The translations under genes and the position numbers were made by a program. Below are positions 17,228 to 26,600 of a DNA stretch of 64,000 bases, piece after piece (position 1 is the stretch's first letter; every line of letters starts with the position of its first letter). The notes below the pieces were generated by a model, which saw only the letters and a program-made list of their open reading frames with translations, made no database searches and was not told the DNA's origin. The DNA comes from Streptomyces luteolus (lineage in GTDB: Bacteria; Actinomycetota; Actinomycetes; Streptomycetales; Streptomycetaceae), in the NCBI RefSeq assembly GCF_029968015.1, contig NZ_JASCIS010000007.1:62001-126000 (forward strand), written 5' to 3'.

Positions 17228-17407
17228 GGCCGTTCTCCTTTGTCGACGGTGAACGCTCACCGGTCGTCCACTCCTGGACAGCGGACCGGCTTGCGGAAAG
17301 AAGCGGAAAAGAAGGGGAGTTGGCGGTCGCGGCGGTGGTCGCGCGACGCTGCGATGTGCAGGGCGGTCAGGGGGTGTCTCCCCGGTCGTTGCCCCGTCGG
17401 TAATGCC

Positions 17408-17472
17408 ACGTTAGGCCGCGCTTCAGGGGCGCGCTGCACCTCAGGGGACAGGAGAATTACCTATTGGGGACA
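17408..17472 (-). promoter_or_regulatory. Predicted AraC-controlled promoter of the cleavage-enzyme operon
   Basis: On the minus strand: half-site TGTCCCCAA (from 17472), 13 bases, second half-site TGTCCCC (17450-17444), 30 bases, then TAACGT (17413-17408) as a -10-like box. The half-sites are 22 bp apart, two helical turns, as common for AraC proteins. No -35 is recognisable, which fits activation. The same layout occurs at 18642-18706. Confidence 0.65.
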
Positions 17473-17496
17473 CACCCGCCCGGGTGGTGGCCGGGC

Positions 17497-17545
17497 GCCG
17501 GTCGCCGGTCGCCGGTCGCCGGTCGCCGGTCGCCGGTCGCCGGTC
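17497..17545. repeat. 7-bp tandem repeat, 7 copies
   Basis: GCCGGTC is repeated seven times without a mismatch, directly after the stop codon of the AraC gene (17547-17549, minus strand). Confidence 0.95.
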
Positions 17546-17546
17546 G

Positions 17547-18623
17547 CTACCGAGGATCACCCTGCGTGGCGCCCCGCTCCACGGCTCCCCGCTCCTCGGC
17601 GTCCCGCTCCACCGCGTACTGCTCCGTAACCTGCCGGGTGCGCCAGTCCCGCGCGCTGCACCCGAAGCGTTCGCGGAACCAGCGGGAGAAGGCGCTCGGC
17701 GCCGAGAAGCCCAGGAGTCCGGAGATATCCGTCAGGGAACGGCGCGGGTTCGCCACGAGTTGCCGCGCCAGCTCCTCACGGGTCGCGTTCAGAAGCGAGG
17801 AGAACGTCTCGCCGGACGCCGCCAGGTGCCGGTGGACGGTGCGGCGGTCGACGCCGAGGCTGGCCGCGACCTGCTCGACGGAGCACCGTCCGGTCGGCAG
17901 CAGGGCGCCGATCAACTCCCGTACCCGGTCCGGCTCGGAGGTGTCCCTGGCCACCGCGATGGACTCGAAGTACTGCCGCGCGTACGTCCGCAGCAGCGGG
18001 TCGGACATGGCGTTGGGTACGTCCAGGTCGCTGCTGTAGAAGACGATGCCGTTGAACTCCTGGTCGAACTCCACCACGGGCCCGAAGAACCGCCGGTGCG
18101 AGGACGGATCCGTGGGCGCGGGATGGGTGAAGCACACGGAGAGCGGCTGCCACCGGGCGCCCAGGAACTCCCGCAGCACCTGGTGGAAGGCGCCCACGGC
18201 GAGTTCCATCGCCTGGCGGACGGACATCGGCTCGGTCGGTGAGAAGCCGACCTTGAGCGTCGCCAGGCCGTCCGCCTCGGTGAGCCGGTTGTGCAGCATC
18301 TCGTTGTACATGTGCTCGTAGCGCACCAGGAACGCGATCGCGCTGCGCACGTCGGTCTCCTCGCGGAGAACCAGGCTGATCGGGCCGAGGTTGGAGAAGC
18401 GCCTGCGCTCGGCGAGCAGGAGCCCGAAGTCCTCCCGGTGCGCGGCCGCCGCCGAGAGTTCGAGCAGCCGTACGACAGCCGCGCCGGAGATCCACCGGTC
18501 CTGCACCGTGAGCCCGACGGGATCCAGGCCGACCCGCTTCATGAGGGCACGCGGGTCGATGCCCAGGGACCGGCTCAGCTCCACATAGCCGCTCAGGCTG
18601 GCATTACGGACGAGGGGCTTCAT
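17547..18623 (-). CDS. AraC-family transcriptional regulator
   Basis: 358 aa. N-terminal ligand-binding domain of the arabinose-binding-like (OruR/ArgR-type) group, about residues 10-220, including FGLLLAERRRFSNLGPISLVLRE. The C-terminal AraC DNA-binding domain has two HTHs: VEQVAASLGVDRRTVHRHLAASG and LTDISGLLGFSAPSAFSRWFRERFG. The ATG at 18623 has GGGAG seven bases upstream. It lies between the operon and the CoA-ligase gene, and matching direct repeats sit in both promoters, so it is the likely activator of both. Confidence 0.9.
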   Translation of the reverse strand: MKPLVRNASLSGYVELSRSLGIDPRALMKRVGLDPVGLTVQDRWISGAAVVRLLELSAAAAHREDFGLLLAERRRFSNLGPISLVLREETDVRSAIAFLVRYEHMYNEMLHNRLTEADGLATLKVGFSPTEPMSVRQAMELAVGAFHQVLREFLGARWQPLSVCFTHPAPTDPSSHRRFFGPVVEFDQEFNGIVFYSSDLDVPNAMSDPLLRTYARQYFESIAVARDTSEPDRVRELIGALLPTGRCSVEQVAASLGVDRRTVHRHLAASGETFSSLLNATREELARQLVANPRRSLTDISGLLGFSAPSAFSRWFRERFGCSARDWRTRQVTEQYAVERDAEERGAVERGATQGDPR

Positions 18624-18641
18624 GGGCGCACTCCCTGACTG

Positions 18642-18706
18642 TGTCCCCAACTGATAAGTCACATGTCCCGTGCAGTCAAGAGATACGTCGAGCACTCGCC
18701 TAGCGT
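18642..18706 (+). promoter_or_regulatory. Predicted AraC-controlled promoter of the CoA-ligase unit
   Basis: TGTCCCCAA at 18642-18650, 13 bases, TGTCCCG at 18664-18670, then 30 bases and TAGCGT at 18701-18706 as a -10-like box. The 29-bp element matches the operon-side copy at 22 positions, with the same 22-bp half-site period and the same 30-bp distance to the -10. It lies 18 bp from the AraC start codon, so it may also serve autoregulation. Confidence 0.65.
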
Positions 18707-18739
18707 GTGAACCGTTCGCGAGCGAGAGGACACACCGCG

Positions 18740-18957
18740 ATGCTGCGACACCTTCTCACCAGCCCCTCAGCCTGGACCGGACCACATGCCCTGCGGATGC
18801 GGCCACCGCGACTTCCCCTTGCCCACGGCCCGGAGGCGGTGAGCACCTTGTTCTGGGGGCTCGGCCTGCATCTCGGCGTGCCCGTGTCACGTACAACGGA
18901 GTGCTGGCCCAGCGCCCCGACCTCGCGGACCGGCTGTACCGCACGTACGGAAGCCGA
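18740..18957 (+). pseudogene. Remnant of a TauD/SyrP-like dioxygenase gene with an internal deletion
   Basis: An ATG at 18740 with AGAGGA opens a 73-codon frame. It contains LTSPSAWTG and then STLFWGLGLHLGVPVS, like the early part of TauD/SyrP-like dioxygenases (GLG-HLG-PVS). At about 18890 the resemblance moves to another frame, VTYNGVLAQRPDLADRLYR, which fits a later part of the same family. About 100 codons seem missing. The 73-codon frame ends in an ATGA overlap with the CoA ligase, as a former operon partner would. Identification is by eye only. Confidence 0.45.
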
Positions 18958-20445
18958 ATGACCGACCTAGCGGCAGTTCTGGCGGCGTCTGCCGCCACCC
19001 ACGGCCACCGGATCGCCGTACGCCAGGACGGGACCACCCTCACGTACACCCAACTCGCCGACGCGAGTGCCCGGTTGGCCTCGCTGCTGTGGAAGCAGGG
19101 GGTCCGGCCCGGCGACCGGGTCGCGCTCGCCCTGCCCAACGTCGCGACCTTCCCCGTCGCGTACTACGGGATTCTCCGCGCCGGCGCCGTCGTCGTACCG
19201 ATGAATCCGTTGCTGAAGGCCCGCGAGATGGCCTTCGTGCTCCGGGACTCCGGGGCGCGGGTCGTGGTGGCGGCGCCCGCGGTGGAACCCGAGGCGGCTC
19301 CCGCGGCGGCCGAGGCCGGTGCGGTGTGTCTGATCGCGGACGCGGAGGAGTGGCCCGCCGCACTGCGGGAGACGCCGCCGATGACCGCACGCGTCGAGCA
19401 AGCGCCGGAAGACACCGCCGTGATCCTCTACACCTCGGGAACCACGGGCACCCCGAAGGGCGCCGAACTGACCCACCGCAACCTGGTGAGCAACGCTGCG
19501 ACGACGGCGGAAACGCTGATCCGCATCGGGCCCGACGACGTCCTGCTCGGCGCACTCCCGCTGTTCCACGCGTTCGGGCAGACCTGCGCCCTGAACGCCG
19601 CCGTCACCGCGGGCGCCACGCTCACCCTGCTGCCCCGCTTCGATCCCGCCGAGGCCCTGCGCATCCTGCACCGCGACCGGGTGACCGTGTTCCTCGGCGT
19701 CCCCACCATGTACACGGCGCTGGTCCGTGCCGGGGTGGACCCGGAGGCCGATCTGACGCGGCTTCGTACGGCCGTCTCCGGCGGCGCCTCGCTGCCCGTG
19801 GAGGTACTGCACGAGTTCGAGCGCGCCTTCGGCGTCACCGTGCTTGAGGGCTACGGCCTCTCGGAGACCTCGCCCGTCGCGGTGTTCAACCCACCGGACC
19901 GGCCCCGGAAGCCCGGCTCCATCGGGGTCCCCGTCCGCGGCGTCGACGTCCGCCTCGTCACGGAGGACGGCACCCCGACCGCACCGGGCGAGGTCGGCGA
20001 GATGGTCATCCGCGGCGAGAACGTCATGAAGGGCTACTGGAACCGGCAGGAGGCCACAGCGGAGGCCGTCCGAGCCGGCTGGTTTCACAGCGGCGACCTG
20101 GCGCGCGTCGACGAGGACGGGTACTTCTTCATCGTCGACCGCAAGAAAGACCTGATCATCCGCGGCGGCTACAACGTCTACCCACGGGAGATCGAGGAGG
20201 TCCTGTACGAACACCCGGCGGTGAGCGAGGCGGCCGTCGTAGGCGTGCCGCACGCGACGCTCGGCGAGGAGATCACGGCGGTAGTCGTGCTCCGCACCGG
20301 CACCCAGGCCACCCCGGACCACATCCGGGACTTCGTCAGGGAACGCGTGGCCCCATACAAGTACCCGCGCGTCGTCCAGATCGCAGAAGCCCTGCCCAAG
20401 GGCGCGACCGGCAAGATCCTCAAACGCGAGATCGTCCTACGCTGA
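18958..20445 (+). CDS. Long-chain-fatty-acid-CoA-ligase-like acyl-CoA synthetase
   Basis: 495 aa ANL-superfamily ligase; forms an acyl-CoA via an acyl-adenylate. Motifs are the P-loop ILYTSGTTGTPKGAELTHRN, GYGLSETSP, WFHSGDLARVDEDGYFFIVD, RKKDLIIRGGYNVYP and the catalytic lysine in LPKGATGKILKRE. Length and motifs fit FadD/4CL-like enzymes. The ATG at 18958 overlaps the TGA of the upstream remnant; a longer frame reads through that remnant and is rejected. It is divergent from the AraC gene and carries the shared operator, so it probably activates a carboxylic acid in the same pathway. Confidence 0.88.
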   Translation: MTDLAAVLAASAATHGHRIAVRQDGTTLTYTQLADASARLASLLWKQGVRPGDRVALALPNVATFPVAYYGILRAGAVVVPMNPLLKAREMAFVLRDSGARVVVAAPAVEPEAAPAAAEAGAVCLIADAEEWPAALRETPPMTARVEQAPEDTAVILYTSGTTGTPKGAELTHRNLVSNAATTAETLIRIGPDDVLLGALPLFHAFGQTCALNAAVTAGATLTLLPRFDPAEALRILHRDRVTVFLGVPTMYTALVRAGVDPEADLTRLRTAVSGGASLPVEVLHEFERAFGVTVLEGYGLSETSPVAVFNPPDRPRKPGSIGVPVRGVDVRLVTEDGTPTAPGEVGEMVIRGENVMKGYWNRQEATAEAVRAGWFHSGDLARVDEDGYFFIVDRKKDLIIRGGYNVYPREIEEVLYEHPAVSEAAVVGVPHATLGEEITAVVVLRTGTQATPDHIRDFVRERVAPYKYPRVVQIAEALPKGATGKILKREIVLR

Positions 20446-20464
20446 CCACGCCGGAGCCGGTCCG

Positions 20465-20620
20465 CAGGTCGATCGTGGTCGTACGCGTCTCGATGTCGAT
20501 GTGCTCGGGGTCGACGGGGGAGGTGATCCGGTCGACGCCCTCTTCGGCGTCCTCCCGCTCGACGTCGGTGAGCTGGCCGTCGGAGGCCGTCTCCGTCGCC
20601 TCCTGGTACCGCTTGTACAC
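20465..20620 (-). pseudogene. Fragment of the N-terminus of a DUF262-type gene
   Basis: The minus-strand frame from a GTG at 20620 (VYKRYQEATETA) has nearly all G/C third positions. It reads DVEREDAEEGVDRITSPVDPEHIDIETRT, like the segment that precedes the DUF262 (ParB-like nuclease/GmrS) domain. The resemblance stops at about 20465, just after the CoA-ligase stop codon, and the catalytic domain is absent. I read it as a truncated leftover. Confidence 0.4.
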
Positions 20621-20726
20621 CGACCGCCGGTCCCGTGTGCGCCCCTGGCTGCTGTCCTCAAGCGCGGCCAAGCTTCTCGTCGCCCTCGCCCTCGTGTCCT
20701 GCCGGGCGTCTGTCGGTCCTGGCTTC

Positions 20727-21917
20727 TCACGCAACCGGCCGTGATCCCGCGGTGACCGGTGAGTGGTCGAAGCAGTGGGAGCAGTGGACGGGCCGTGCCG
20801 GCGGCGTCTGCGGCTCTTCGGCGGCTGCCTCCGCTCCCCCGTGCTCCGCGGGCGGGCCTCCGACGAGGAGCGGTCTCGCCCGTTGCAGGGCGTCCCGGAG
20901 TGGCGCGTACACCAGGGCGACGCCAGCCAGGCCCGCGGCAGCCAGCAGGGCCGAGGGCGGTCCGCCACCGGGGAAGAGGGCTGCGCCGGCAAGCAGGCTC
21001 ACGGCAACTGCCAGCTTGCCCGCGCCCGCGAGCAGCCAGTTGCGAAACGGCTCGGGTGCGCTGTCCGCCGCATCTGATTCCGCCGTGTCCGGCAGGAGTG
21101 CGAGGTCAACCATCAGCAGGCTGGTCCGCTGCGCTCGTGGAGGACAGCTGTGGGCCAGTATCGAGGCGATAAGCCTGGAGAGATCACGTTCGGCGGTGTC
21201 GCGCTCGGCGCCCTCACTGAACAGGTAGCGCCGATCCGCGTCCCCGAGCACCGCGATCAGCCGTTCCGTCGTCCCGTGTGCCCGCTGACGCGCGCCGGCC
21301 GACATCGTGCGGGGACCATGCCGGGCCTGCACGCGCAGGGCGTTGCGGAGACGACCGAACAGCCTGCCATGGGCGTGCAGAGCAGAGTCCTGGGAACGGC
21401 GCCGGGCTGGTACGAGCAGCGTCTCCAGGCAGTGGATGGCCTCCACCGTGACGACCCCGGCTGGGTCGGAGACGGCGACAGCGCGTTCGTCGGCGGCGAG
21501 GAGTGCGATGGAGACGGCACCGAAGCCGCCGATGCCGGCGACCATCCACAAGGGCATGACGTCACTCCCGGCGAGCACCATGGACCACGAGAAGGAGAGC
21601 ATCACGAGGAGGAACGGCGCCGCCAGGAGAGGCTGGGAGACGCACCGGCCGAGGACGATACGGTGCCACCGGTCCACGAGTTGGTCCTTGTCCGGCGTTT
21701 CCTCCTCCGGTACGCCCCGGCTCTTCAGTTCATCGAGCAGCACGCCGACCCGCCTCTCACACGCACCACGTCGGATCCGCCGCGCTCCGGGTATCCAATA
21801 GACCGCCTTGCCCAGCACACGGGAGCGGGTCTGCCAGAGCAGGACGATCCAAAGCCCCTCGAAGAGGGTCAACTGGCCCCACACATAGGCGAGGTTCACG
21901 AATACGGTCCGCGTCAT
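20727..21917 (-). CDS. Membrane protein of unknown function
   Basis: 396 aa. Hydrophobic segments lie near the N-terminus (VWGQLTLFEGLWIVLLW), at about 105-150 (two), and near the C-terminus (LLAGAGKLAVAVSLLAGAALF and ALLAAAGLAGVALVYAPL). The middle 150 residues are soluble and Arg-rich. The end carries a CSHCFDHS motif. The ATG at 21917 has GAGG nine bases upstream. It follows the HATPase gene by 30 bp, probably in one transcript. I recognise no family. Confidence 0.7.
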   Translation of the reverse strand: MTRTVFVNLAYVWGQLTLFEGLWIVLLWQTRSRVLGKAVYWIPGARRIRRGACERRVGVLLDELKSRGVPEEETPDKDQLVDRWHRIVLGRCVSQPLLAAPFLLVMLSFSWSMVLAGSDVMPLWMVAGIGGFGAVSIALLAADERAVAVSDPAGVVTVEAIHCLETLLVPARRRSQDSALHAHGRLFGRLRNALRVQARHGPRTMSAGARQRAHGTTERLIAVLGDADRRYLFSEGAERDTAERDLSRLIASILAHSCPPRAQRTSLLMVDLALLPDTAESDAADSAPEPFRNWLLAGAGKLAVAVSLLAGAALFPGGGPPSALLAAAGLAGVALVYAPLRDALQRARPLLVGGPPAEHGGAEAAAEEPQTPPARPVHCSHCFDHSPVTAGSRPVA

Positions 21918-21947
21918 GCAGAGCAGCCTCGCAGAGACCACTGACAG

Positions 21948-22421
21948 TCAGGCCAGGGCGACTTCGCACCACACGGTCTTGGTGTAGGTGTCTCCGCTCG
22001 TTCCCCAGCCGGTGGACAGGGCCTCGACCAGCAGCAGACCTCGGCCGGATTCCAGGTCGGGGAACGGCGGCGGGAGCGTGCCGGGAGCAGGCGGGCGGCG
22101 GTCGGGGCGGGCGTCCGTGACCTCGATACGGAGGACGGGATCCCCCGGGGAGGCGGTGAGGCGCAGACGGAAGTCACGGCCCCGCACCCGTCCGTGCACG
22201 GCGGCGTTCGCGGCGAGTTCGGCCACGAGGAGTGTCGCCGTGTGATTGGCCTCTGTCTCGTAGGGCCAACCCCAGCTGTGGAGTTGCCCGGCCGCGAGAC
22301 GCCGGGCGAGACGCGCGCCCCTCGGGGTGGCGGAGAGCAGGATGACGAACTGATGTGCAGGGGTGGCGAGTTGGGCGGACTCGGGGTGGCTCGCGTCCGC
22401 GTGGTCAATATCGGCGTTCAT
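21948..22421 (-). CDS. HATPase-domain protein (RsbW-like, ATP-binding)
   Basis: 157 aa. GHKL ATPase fold: the N-box is ELAANAAVHGRVRG and the G-box SGRGLLLVEALSTGWG. A regular partner of XRE/DUF397 pairs in Streptomyces (whiJ-type loci), where it is thought to act like an anti-sigma or switch kinase. It is divergent from the XRE gene (160-bp gap) and followed by the membrane protein. The role is inferred from the family. Confidence 0.85.
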   Translation of the reverse strand: MNADIDHADASHPESAQLATPAHQFVILLSATPRGARLARRLAAGQLHSWGWPYETEANHTATLLVAELAANAAVHGRVRGRDFRLRLTASPGDPVLRIEVTDARPDRRPPAPGTLPPPFPDLESGRGLLLVEALSTGWGTSGDTYTKTVWCEVALA

Positions 22422-22482
22422 GTCACTCAGCGTGGTCGGCCGACTCTACGCTGACCAGTGACGACAACGGTACGTGGCGTCA

Positions 22483-22582
22483 CTGTCCGGGCGCTGTCCG
22501 GGGCTGTCCGGGCGGCGTGGCGTTACGCCGTACGTCAAAGGGGAGTTGGGTACGGGCGACAGGCGCAGGGAGGTGTCCGGGC
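22483..22582 (+). promoter_or_regulatory. TGTCCGGG repeats upstream of the XRE gene
   Basis: CTGTCCGGG begins at 22483, 22494 and 22504, about one helical turn apart. A fourth TGTCCGGGC at 22574-22582 lies between the ribosome-binding site and the GTG start. This pattern is a candidate binding array for the XRE regulator. Confidence 0.4.
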
Positions 22583-23446
22583 GTGAGCGTGACGGGGCAG
22601 GGTTCGCGGGGCGGCGACGGGATGGAGCCGTGCGGCGCCGACGACGAGGAGTCGGCGGCGGTACTGCGCATGGTGGGCAGGGTCATCAAGACCTGCCGGG
22701 AGCGAAAGGGCTACACACAGGCCGAGTTGGGGACGGCCATCGGGTACAGCGAGGAGCAGGTGTCCTCAGTCGAGCGGGGGCGGCGCGCGCCGAGTGCGAC
22801 GTTCCTGGAGGCGGCGGATCGGGTGTTGGATGCCGGTGGGCTGCTGGTCGGGCTGACGAGGGATGTGGAGCAGGCTCGGTATCCGAAGAAGGTGCGGGAT
22901 CTGGCGAAGTTGGAGGGGGAGGCGGTTGAGCTGTGTGCCTACGCCAACTCTGTCGTTCACGGCCTGCTTCAGACGCCGGAGTACGCGCGGGCGTTGTACG
23001 GGATGCGGCGTCCTCCCTTCGCCGAGGACGAGGTTGAGCGTCTCGTCGCCGCACGCTTGGCACGCCAGGAGATCTTCGACCGACAGCCCGCCCCGGTCTT
23101 CAGCTTCGTCCAGGAGGAGGCGACGCTGCGCCGACCGCTAGGGGGCAGAATGGTGATGCGGGAACAGCTCGAACGGTTATTGGAGATCGGTCGGCGGCGG
23201 AACGTGGAGATCCAGGTGATGCCGATGGATCGCGAGGACCATGCCGGCCTTGCGGGGTCACTCCAACTGCTCCGGCTCAAGAAAGGGGACACCGTGGGGC
23301 ACAACGAGGTTCAGCTCACCAGTCGGCTGATCTCGCACCCCAAGGAGGTCCAGATCCACGAGATCCGCTATGGCATCATCCGGGCCCAGGCCCTCGCACC
23401 CCGTGAGTCGCTGGCCTTTATCGAGAGAGTGCTGGGAGAGACATGA
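22583..23446 (+). CDS. XRE-family regulator with DUF5753 (whiJ-like)
   Basis: 287 aa. An N-terminal XRE helix-turn-helix (RERKGYTQAELGTAIGYSEE, then VSSVERGRRAP) at about 35-70 is followed by a DUF5753 domain to the end (YANSVVHGLLQTPEYARALY, EEATLRRPLGG, IQVMPMDREDHAGLAGS). This is the classic Streptomyces regulator paired with DUF397. The GTG at 22583 has GGGAGG nine bases upstream; the ATG at 22622 is an alternative. The stop overlaps the DUF397 start (ATGA). Confidence 0.9.
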   Translation: MSVTGQGSRGGDGMEPCGADDEESAAVLRMVGRVIKTCRERKGYTQAELGTAIGYSEEQVSSVERGRRAPSATFLEAADRVLDAGGLLVGLTRDVEQARYPKKVRDLAKLEGEAVELCAYANSVVHGLLQTPEYARALYGMRRPPFAEDEVERLVAARLARQEIFDRQPAPVFSFVQEEATLRRPLGGRMVMREQLERLLEIGRRRNVEIQVMPMDREDHAGLAGSLQLLRLKKGDTVGHNEVQLTSRLISHPKEVQIHEIRYGIIRAQALAPRESLAFIERVLGET

Positions 23447-23649
23447 TCACCAACCCCTCTACGGGGAACGGTTCCGCGCTGGAGTGGTTCAAGAGCAGCT
23501 ACAGCACGAATGACGGCCCCGAGTGTGTGGAGGTCGCCTTCGCCCCCAGAACCATTCACGTACGCGACTCGAAGCACATACAGGGCCCCCAACTCGCCTT
23601 CGACGCCCAGCAATGGGCCGCCTTCGTCTCGTACGCCGCCGACCACTGA
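23443..23649 (+). CDS. DUF397 protein
   Basis: 68 aa with the full family pattern: WFKSSYSTNDGPECVEVAF, IHVRDSKHIQGPQLAF, QQWAAFVSYAA. Such proteins are the small partners of XRE/DUF5753 regulators and may antagonise them. Its ATG overlaps the regulator's stop. It converges on the WD40 gene with 17 bp between the stops. Confidence 0.93.
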   Translation: MITNPSTGNGSALEWFKSSYSTNDGPECVEVAFAPRTIHVRDSKHIQGPQLAFDAQQWAAFVSYAADH

Positions 23650-23666
23650 CGTACGAGACGAACGGC

Positions 23667-26600
23667 TCAGGAACAGATCCGGCGGTACGCGACCCCCTCG
23701 GAAACGTAGCGTCGCCATTCCTGTTCCGTCAGCGAGCGGCCCGCGATCGCGCACACCCGGTCGACCAGCGTGGGGAGATCGTTGAAGGCGCTGGTGTCCC
23801 ACAGTCTGACGGTCTGGTCGCTGCCGTTGGTGGCAAGGGAGTTGCCGTCTGGCGAGAAGACTGCCGCGTGCACGACGGTGGTGTGGCCGGTGAGCATGGC
23901 CAGCTGCTGGTGAGTCTCCATGTCCCACAGCCGGACGGTGCGGTCGTCGCTGGTCGTTGCCAAGGTCTTGCCGTCCGGGCTGACGACAGCCGACCAGACG
24001 GGACCGGTGTGACCGGTGAGGGTGGCGATGCGGCGGTGGCTGCGCACGTCCCACAGTCGCGCCGTGGCGTCCCGGCCGCTGCTGGCAAGGGTCTTGCCAT
24101 CCGGTGAGAAGGTCACCGACTGCGCGAAGTCGGTGTGGCCCGCGATTTCGGCGGTAAGGCGGCGGCGTTGCACGTCCCACAGCCTCAACTCGCCGTCCCA
24201 GCCGGCCGTGGCCAGCGTGCTCCCGTCCGGGCTGAAGGCCACGGAGCTGACCGTCTTGCTGACCGCGTCGATGGTGCCGAGACGGCGGTGGGTTCGCGCG
24301 TCCCACAGCCGTACGTCCGAGGACTGGAAGCTGCCGGTCACGAGCGTCCGGCCGTCCGGGCTGAAGTCCGCCCAGCTCGACCCGCCGTCGAGGGAGGCCA
24401 GGTGCTCGTGGGTCCGTACGTTCCACAACCGGGTGGTGTCGTCGATGTAACTGCTGGTGGCGAGGGTCTTGCCGTCGGGGCTGAAGCGGACGGCGTACAC
24501 CGGTCTGGTGTGGCGGTCGAGGGTGGCGAGGCGACGGTGGCTCCGCGCGTCCCACAGCAGGACCTTCGGACTCTCGTTGCTGCTCGCGGCGATGGTCCGG
24601 CCGTCCGGGCTGAACCGCACCGAGCTCACCATGCCGTCGAGTCCGGTCAGGCGGACCAGCAGGGCCCGGGTGCGGACGTCGTACAGCCGCACGCCACCGT
24701 AGTTGTCACCGACCGCCAGGACCTTCCCGTCCGGCCGGTAGTCGACCGGCGGTACCGTCGCCTTGGCACGGGGTTCCGACCCCGCGGGCCGCTCGATCAC
24801 GCCGCGCGGCCGGCCTGCCCGCATGTCCCACAGCCGGACCGTGCCGTCCTTGGCTCCGCTGGCCAGGGTCGTTCCCCGTGGGCTGAACGCGAGTGCGCTC
24901 ACGAGTTCGGTGTGGCCGTTGAGCACGGTCAGGGCCACCCGCGCCTGTGCGTCCCACAGCCACACGGTCCGGGCGTCGCCCGCAGTCGCCAGGGTCCGGC
25001 CGTCCGGACTGAACGCCAGGGCGAACACGGTGCCACGCTGTCCGGTGAGCGGGTCCGCCGAGCGCTTCGTCCGCATGTCCCACAGACGGGTCGTGGCGTC
25101 GCTTGCCCCCGTGGCCAGCGTGGCCCCGTCCGGGCTGAAGGCCAGCGAATTGACCTGGCCGGTGTGCCCCTTCAGCGTGGCCGTACGGCGCTTCTTCCGT
25201 ACGTCCCAGAGTTGCACCTCGGATTGGTCGCTCTTGTCGACACCGGCGCCGTAGACCGTGACGGCGAGGGTCGTGCCATCCGGGCTGAGGGCGACATCGT
25301 GGAGTGCAACGTTCTTCTCGTCGCGGTGGAGCCGGAGTTCGCCGGTCTTCCGGTGGGTGCGGGCGTCCCAGAGCACGGCCGTGCCCTGCGGGCCGCCGGT
25401 GACGATCGTGGTTCCGTCCGGGCTCACGGCCACCGGCCCCCCAGCGCCTTCCAGGACGGCGGTCGGCTTTCGCTTTCGGGCGTCCCACAGCCGTACCTTC
25501 CCACCGTCGTGGCTGGTGACGAGAGTTCTGCCGTCGGGGCTGAACGCCGCCGACTGCACCTGATCGCCGTGGCCGTCGAGCGCGGTCGCGCGACGGCTCC
25601 CGGCCATGTCCCACAGGCGGGCGGTGCCGTCCCTTCCACTGGTCGCGGGGGTCTCGCCGTCCGGGCTGAAGGAGACCGACCGCACCTCTGCGCCGTGTCC
25701 CGTGAGGACGCCCCGCTGAGGTGAGGAAGCGGCGGCCACGAGGCGGGCCCGGGCTTGCGGGGTCGGCGTGATGGCGTGTGCGGCCAGGGCGAGGCGGGCC
25801 GCCAGGGCGGGATCGGTGATGGCCTGCTGCCGACTCTGATCCGTCAGGCTTCGCGTGGCGGCCAGGGCCTGCTGCTCGCTCCCGCGGCTGCGGGCGTCGA
25901 GAGCGACGAGGGCGGCCGCGATGAGGACGATCGCGGTGAGCAGGCCGAGGCCGACGAGAGCCAGCTGCCGCCGACGCCGGACCTGCGCACTGGCGGACAC
26001 GAACTCGGCTTCGTCAGCGGGTATTTCGGTGCCGCGGGTGCGGATCCACCGCCGCGCCTCCGTGATCTGCTCCCGGCCGAGGGCCGGTTTGCGCGGCCTT
26101 CCCTGTTCCTGCCAGGTGCGCAGGGAACGGCGCAGCCCCTCCTGCCAGCCGCGGAATTCCCGGTTCTCCTCGACCCAGCGTTGCAGACGCGGCCATTTCT
26201 CCACGATTGCCTGGTGCGCGAGTTCGGCGGTGTCCCGCTCCGTCGGACGGCGCGTCACCACGACCAGGCGCGTGCCAGCCAGTCGGTGGATCAACGCCCA
26301 GTCGTCCGCGTCGAATTGGGCGCGAGCGGCGACGCGCCGCGTGTCCGGGCCGGGCTCCCCGGCGTCCAGCTGTTCGCCGGGGCGCACGAGCTGGATGAAG
26401 ATCCGCTCCAGCCTCCGCTGCTCGGTCGCGTCGGCCCAGGCCCACAGCCGCCGCTCCGCCTCTCCCGCCAGCGCGCCCTCCACGCCACCGATCTCCTGGT
26501 ACGCGGTGCTGGTCAGCCACCCGCGTTCCTGTCGCTCCCAGAGTCGGCTCAGGGCGTACTCCAGCATGGGGAGCGCGGCCGGACCCGGTGGCGTGTCCCG

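Noticed and set aside
17497..17545. Regulator-binding array upstream of the BKACE operon
   Set aside because: A uniform 7-bp repeat just behind the AraC stop codon, with no relation to the TGTCCCC half-sites; more likely slippage.
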